This document shows, piece after piece, positions 14,166-16,815 of a DNA stretch of 16,815 bases. Position numbers and translations under genes: made by a program. Source of the stretch: Limosilactobacillus antri DSM 16041. Lineage in GTDB: Bacteria; Bacillota; Bacilli; Lactobacillales; Lactobacillaceae. The notes under the pieces were generated by a model, which made no database searches, was not told the DNA's origin, and worked only from the letters and a program-made list of their open reading frames with translations. Every line of letters begins with the position of its first letter. The stretch's first letter is position 1. The DNA lies in contig NZ_GG700732.1 of NCBI RefSeq assembly GCF_000160835.1, positions 559,735-576,549 on the forward strand, read 5' to 3'.

Positions 14166-14181
14166 GGAAAGGATGTTTAAA

Positions 14182-14493
14182 ATGAAAAAAATAAATATTC
14201 GTGTATTCATGTTAATTACAGTACTGACTTTAGGCGCTTTATTCGCCTTGTATAAGGCTTCTTTTGGAACTCACCCTGATATAAGTAACTTTTACTTTTT
14301 CATTTTAATGAGCGCACTATATACTACTGTCGACGTTTTAATGTTTATGAATACCACAGAATATAAAAAATTATCTAAAGGAATTGATAGGTATTCAACA
14401 ATGTTCAGTAAAATTGTACAAGATATTATTAATCCTGTATTTTTACTTATAGCAAGTTTCTACCTTTCAGCATTTTTGCAATATCATAAATAG
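14182..14493 (+). CDS. Small three-TM membrane protein, family not recognised
   Basis: A 103-residue protein with three hydrophobic helices: about residues 7-25 (VFMLITVLTLGALFALY), 38-56 (FYFFILMSALYTTVDVLMF) and 84-100 (PVFLLIASFYLSAFLQY). A charged, mostly helical loop lies between TM2 and TM3 (TTEYKKLSKGIDRYS). The start is set at ATG 14182, 8 nt after AAAGGA; an ATG at 14161 in the same frame has no ribosome site and lies in the terminator hairpin. It ends 15 nt before the Abi-alpha-like gene, so the two are cotranscribed. Clearly AT-rich compared with the core genes. It may be the membrane partner of the downstream protein, by neighbourhood only. Confidence 0.75.
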   Translation: MKKINIRVFMLITVLTLGALFALYKASFGTHPDISNFYFFILMSALYTTVDVLMFMNTTEYKKLSKGIDRYSTMFSKIVQDIINPVFLLIASFYLSAFLQYHK

Positions 14494-14508
14494 CCTCTCG
14501 GAGAAAGG

Positions 14509-15366
14509 ATGTGTAAAAGTATGGATCAAGGGTCAAATTACGACTGGACTACTATCTGGTCGATACTGCCAGAAAAAGCGCAGGAAAATTTGGTAAATCC
14601 GTCTGCAAAAGCGATTGGAGATGGAGTTGGTGGAATATTCACCTGGGTATTTCATAAACCGATAGAGTATATGGCTGTTGAGCAAGCAAAAGTAGAAAGC
14701 TTAAAACATATGACTGCTGAAAAATTGTCAAAAATACCAGAGAACAAAATGGATTTCAGTAAAAGTGGACTAATGGTTAAGGCCCTGGAAGATTCTAAAT
14801 ATTCGCTAGATAGCGAAATAATGAGAGAATATTTTTCAACTTTAATTGCTAAAGCAGCAAATAAAGATACTGCGAATAAAGTTTCACCGTATTTCTCCAC
14901 TATTCTCAGCAATATGAGTGCTAGCGATGCTCATTTTCTAAGTAAATTCAAAATTAAATTTGAAAGTAATGAATATGTAAAAGGACCAGACTATATCGTA
15001 AATAACGACCTTCCTTTATGCAGAATGAAGTTAACAGGCCCACATGGAGAAATTGCTTATACAGCAGAAAACTCTACCTTTGCTGATTACAATAAAGATA
15101 AACTTCAGGCGTACACAGAATCGCTAGAACTCCTCAACTCATTTAGAGTGCTTAATTACCAATATGGCATTGGTAAAGGTCATTTTAGAGACGATTATGA
15201 AAAAATGTACAATCTGCTTAATGTTGACGAAGAGCAAAAAGGTATTGATGGTAAAAGCCAACGAATCCATTATTTGACACACGCATTTACAAATGCTGAG
15301 GCGGAGTATGGATACGTTGAGCTTACTTCTATCGGCCAATCATTTGCTAATATCGTGCTCCTTTAA
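14509..15366 (+). CDS. Abi-alpha (DUF4393)-like protein, candidate phage-defence factor
   Basis: A 285-residue protein. The N-terminal part (about 28-55, NPSAKAIGDGVGGIFTWVF) is a Gly-rich hydrophobic helix that may touch the membrane. Residues about 70-145 match the Abi-alpha/DUF4393 pattern: KLSKIPENK, then ALEDSKYSLDSEIMREYFSTLIA, KAANKDTANKVSP and the SASDAHFLSKF block. The C-terminal half is less conserved and ends TSIGQSFANIVLL. Abi-alpha is named for abortive infection, but its mechanism is not established as far as I know. The assignment is from recalled family pattern, not a search. GGAG lies 5 nt before ATG 14509; ATG 14521 is an alternative start. Its 3' end overlaps a minus-strand gene by 27 nt. 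Confidence 0.72.
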   Translation: MCKSMDQGSNYDWTTIWSILPEKAQENLVNPSAKAIGDGVGGIFTWVFHKPIEYMAVEQAKVESLKHMTAEKLSKIPENKMDFSKSGLMVKALEDSKYSLDSEIMREYFSTLIAKAANKDTANKVSPYFSTILSNMSASDAHFLSKFKIKFESNEYVKGPDYIVNNDLPLCRMKLTGPHGEIAYTAENSTFADYNKDKLQAYTESLELLNSFRVLNYQYGIGKGHFRDDYEKMYNLLNVDEEQKGIDGKSQRIHYLTHAFTNAEAEYGYVELTSIGQSFANIVLL

Positions 15367-15519
15367 TTGTTTATAAATTCCTAGCTTTTGATCAAAACGA
15401 TCTTCTGTCTGTGTTAAGAAGCGAGTTATAAATTCACTCATTATACGCATAGCAAAAATAGTTATTGCTGAACTAAGAACAACGCTGATAAGAACTGAAA
15501 TGAGAATAATTTTTAGCAT
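15340..15519 (-). CDS. Small single-TM membrane protein, convergent with the Abi-alpha-like gene
   Basis: A 59-residue protein: an N-terminal membrane helix (about 3-24, IILISVLISVVLSSAITIF) followed by a charged helical tail (SEFITRFLTQTEDRFDQKLGIYKQL). The ATG at 15517-15519 has GAGG 8 nt upstream and an extended -10 promoter about 30 nt upstream. An in-frame ATG six codons earlier would leave almost no leader. The last 27 nt overlap the end of the Abi-alpha-like gene in convergent orientation. Size and layout recall toxin-like or regulatory small membrane proteins, but no known family is recognised. No terminator follows directly; the nearest leftward one is at 14127-14165. Confidence 0.6.
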   Translation of the reverse strand: MLKIILISVLISVVLSSAITIFAMRIMSEFITRFLTQTEDRFDQKLGIYKQLKEHDISK

Positions 15520-15549
15520 AAGCATTACCTCGAACATTAGTTTTTTATC

Positions 15550-15558
15550 AGTATAACA
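15550..15558 (-). promoter_or_regulatory. Extended -10 promoter of the small membrane protein gene
   Basis: On the minus strand TGTTATACT (TGn plus TATACT; hexamer 15550-15555), about 30 nt before the chosen ATG. No strong -35 is present, as is usual for extended -10 promoters. A TTGACC inside the nearby palindrome would fit a second, weaker promoter with an AT-rich -10. Confidence 0.6.
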
Positions 15559-15574
15559 ATTATTTTAAGAATTC

Positions 15575-15600
15575 TAAACCGGTCAAAATCGACCGGTTTA
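15575..15600. repeat. 26-bp perfect inverted repeat between the small gene and the integrase
   Basis: Perfect 10-bp arms TAAACCGGTC / GACCGGTTTA with a 6-nt AAAATC centre, lying in the divergent region between the minus-strand gene and the integrase. No U-run on either side, so an operator or recombination-accessory site is more likely than a terminator. Confidence 0.7.
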
Positions 15601-15647
15601 AAAAGCACCCATAAAGAACACACATTCGATAAAAGGAGGTGAAATCA

Positions 15648-16815
15648 ATGTTTGCTAGAGAAAACAATGGTAAATGGTGCTTTGGTAAACGTTATAAGGA
15701 TCCACTAACCGACAAGTGGCGTACGGTAACTATTCCTGCTGAACGAAATACCAGGAATACCCATAACCAAGCCCAAATTATCCTTGATCAAAAAATACAA
15801 AAAAAGCTCACTGAAATAACCGGGAAGTTACCTCAGCAAGATAATATGACCCTGGGCCAGCTCTTCAACACCTATTGGACTGAGAAAGAGCCTAGTTGGC
15901 GTCCAAGCAAAAAAAGAACATACAAGAATAGTTACACTATCTTCCTAAACTACTTTGGCACCGACGCCAAGCTCCCAAAATTGACCTCTCTAATGCTGAC
16001 TAACCATATTGACGGGTTAATTCATGAAGTCATCAAAAAACAGCACGACAACAATTACAAAGGATCCTGCAATATTCATACAGTCAGCGGTCTAAAAATA
16101 TATTACGCCCGAGCTAGTATGATGTTCAACTATGCTGTCCGGAAACAATTCATCGCCAAGAATCCGTTTGAAGATGTCCACATCAAGTGGCCCAAAGATA
16201 ATCACCTGAGCCTCATTGAAAACAAGTACCTTGATGATGACGAATTACACACTGTTTTGGATTATTTCTACAAGAACCGCCCTATTCTGGGCTACATGTT
16301 TGAATGGCAGTACCTGACTGGCATGCGCTTTGGAGAAACAGCTGCTGTTCTTATTAAAGACGTAGACGTAAAAGATAAAATCGTCCATGTCACCGGTACG
16401 TTAGATTACCAAAGTTCGTTTAATCGTAAGGATTTCAAAAAGCAGATGATTCCAAAAACAGATTCCAGTTTCCGTAACATAGCCTTATCTGAGCGTGCAA
16501 TTCAAATTTACAAAGAATGTTCCCAAAATAAGAAACGAAGCGCCTTTCTGTTTACAGATGATGATGGCTATCCATTAGGTGTTGGTAGTGCAAATGACGC
16601 TCTTAGGAACGCCAGGAAGTATTTTAAGAGTATAGACAAGGTTTTATCTACGCATACCTTCAGACACACCCACGTATCCAAACTGGCCGAATTAGGGGCA
16701 CCCCTATACGTCATTCAGCATAATGTTGGACACTCGAACAGTGCTATAACCAGACAGGTATACCTGCATGTAACAAAAAACGCCCAAGAGCAACTCCGCA
16801 ATAAGCTCAATAAAA
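15648..16815 (+). CDS. int: Tyrosine recombinase / phage integrase (3' end beyond the window)
   Basis: 389 codons are visible with no stop before the window ends. The N-terminal part (about 1-60, FARENNGKWCFGKRYKDPLTDKW region) resembles an AP2-like arm-binding domain. A core-binding SAM-like domain follows (about 66-185, MTLGQLFNTYW), then the catalytic domain with Arg227 (TGMRFGE), His336 and Arg339 (HTFRH), His362 (GHSNS) and the nucleophile Tyr372 (RQVYLHVT). All catalytic residues are intact. Only the last few residues should be missing, since the tail after Tyr is usually short. ATG 15648 has AAGGAGG 8 nt upstream. It belongs to the group used by phages and integrative elements of lactobacilli that often target tRNA genes. 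The reading direction is away from the tRNA-Arg. Confidence 0.96.
   Translation, partial: MFARENNGKWCFGKRYKDPLTDKWRTVTIPAERNTRNTHNQAQIILDQKIQKKLTEITGKLPQQDNMTLGQLFNTYWTEKEPSWRPSKKRTYKNSYTIFLNYFGTDAKLPKLTSLMLTNHIDGLIHEVIKKQHDNNYKGSCNIHTVSGLKIYYARASMMFNYAVRKQFIAKNPFEDVHIKWPKDNHLSLIENKYLDDDELHTVLDYFYKNRPILGYMFEWQYLTGMRFGETAAVLIKDVDVKDKIVHVTGTLDYQSSFNRKDFKKQMIPKTDSSFRNIALSERAIQIYKECSQNKKRSAFLFTDDDGYPLGVGSANDALRNARKYFKSIDKVLSTHTFRHTHVSKLAELGAPLYVIQHNVGHSNSAITRQVYLHVTKNAQEQLRNKLNK

Larger units (their letters stand above)
11530..16815 (+). mobile_element. Integrative element or prophage remnant beside tRNA-Arg (right end outside the window)
   Basis: From the tRNA 3' end onward, GC content drops, gene direction changes and the gene set becomes phage-like: Cro/CI-type repressor, secreted, membrane and lipoprotein genes, an Abi-alpha-like gene and a tyrosine recombinase. 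This matches the lysogeny module of temperate phages of lactic acid bacteria. No replication, packaging, structural or lysis genes are present on the repressor side. A second copy of the tRNA 3' end was not seen within the window. If this is a complete element, that copy should lie just past the integrase. Confidence 0.7.

Noticed and set aside
14652..14912. 86-codon minus-strand frame inside the Abi-alpha-like gene
   Set aside because: It has hydrophobic stretches, but no ribosome site and it lies fully antisense to a gene with family features; the small gene at 15340-15519 is much better supported.
11530..16815. CRISPR array, insertion sequence or transposase
   Set aside because: No regularly spaced repeats, no transposase motifs and no terminal inverted repeats were seen.

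Overview
The window looks like a chromosome segment from a lactic acid bacterium of the family Lactobacillaceae, most likely a Limosilactobacillus-like species with mid-to-high GC. This rests on gene order and protein features (an L27 precursor with a cleavable N-terminus next to its protease, the exo VII/FolD/NusB/Asp23 cluster) and on the GC-rich core genes. The species itself is inference.

Positions 1 to about 10,500 are a conserved housekeeping block on the minus strand. In transcription order it runs rplU (L21), prp, rpmA (L27), a terminator, pepP (M24 peptidase), a 2H-phosphoesterase-like gene, asp23/yqhY, nusB, folD, xseA, xseB, ispA, tlyA, argR and recN, with a hairpin terminator at 45-79. 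Gaps are tiny or negative. Several genes have a Shine-Dalgarno sequence that picks an ATG slightly inside the longest open frame. The slot between pepP and asp23, where many relatives carry efp, holds the 2H-phosphoesterase-like gene instead.

Positions 10,548-11,594 hold a stand-alone TetR regulator (minus strand) with a promoter and a possible operator, then a tRNA-Arg(UCU) gene with its own promoter and downstream hairpin.

From the tRNA to the window end the DNA becomes AT-rich and gene direction flips to plus. The order is a Cro/CI-type repressor, a secreted two-repeat protein, a four-TM membrane protein, a lipoprotein, a three-TM membrane protein, an Abi-alpha (DUF4393)-like protein, a small membrane protein on the opposite strand, and a tyrosine recombinase that runs off the end. 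This is the gene order of the lysogeny module of temperate phages of lactic acid bacteria (repressor, conversion/exclusion genes, integrase), but the lytic genes expected on the other side of the repressor are absent: only about 260 bp separate it from the terminator hairpin behind the tRNA. The region is either a very small integrative element at tRNA-Arg or the remnant of a prophage that kept only its lysogeny and host-protection genes.

The most interesting signals are: (i) the three-TM / Abi-alpha / antisense small membrane protein cluster, a candidate phage-defence module; (ii) a strong leftward terminator inside rightward genes, which with a leftward promoter near 15,550 suggests a roughly 1.4-kb antisense transcript; (iii) a 27-nt leader sequence repeated upstream of the secreted protein and the lipoprotein; and (iv) paired repeats and divergent promoters at the tRNA-proximal end.
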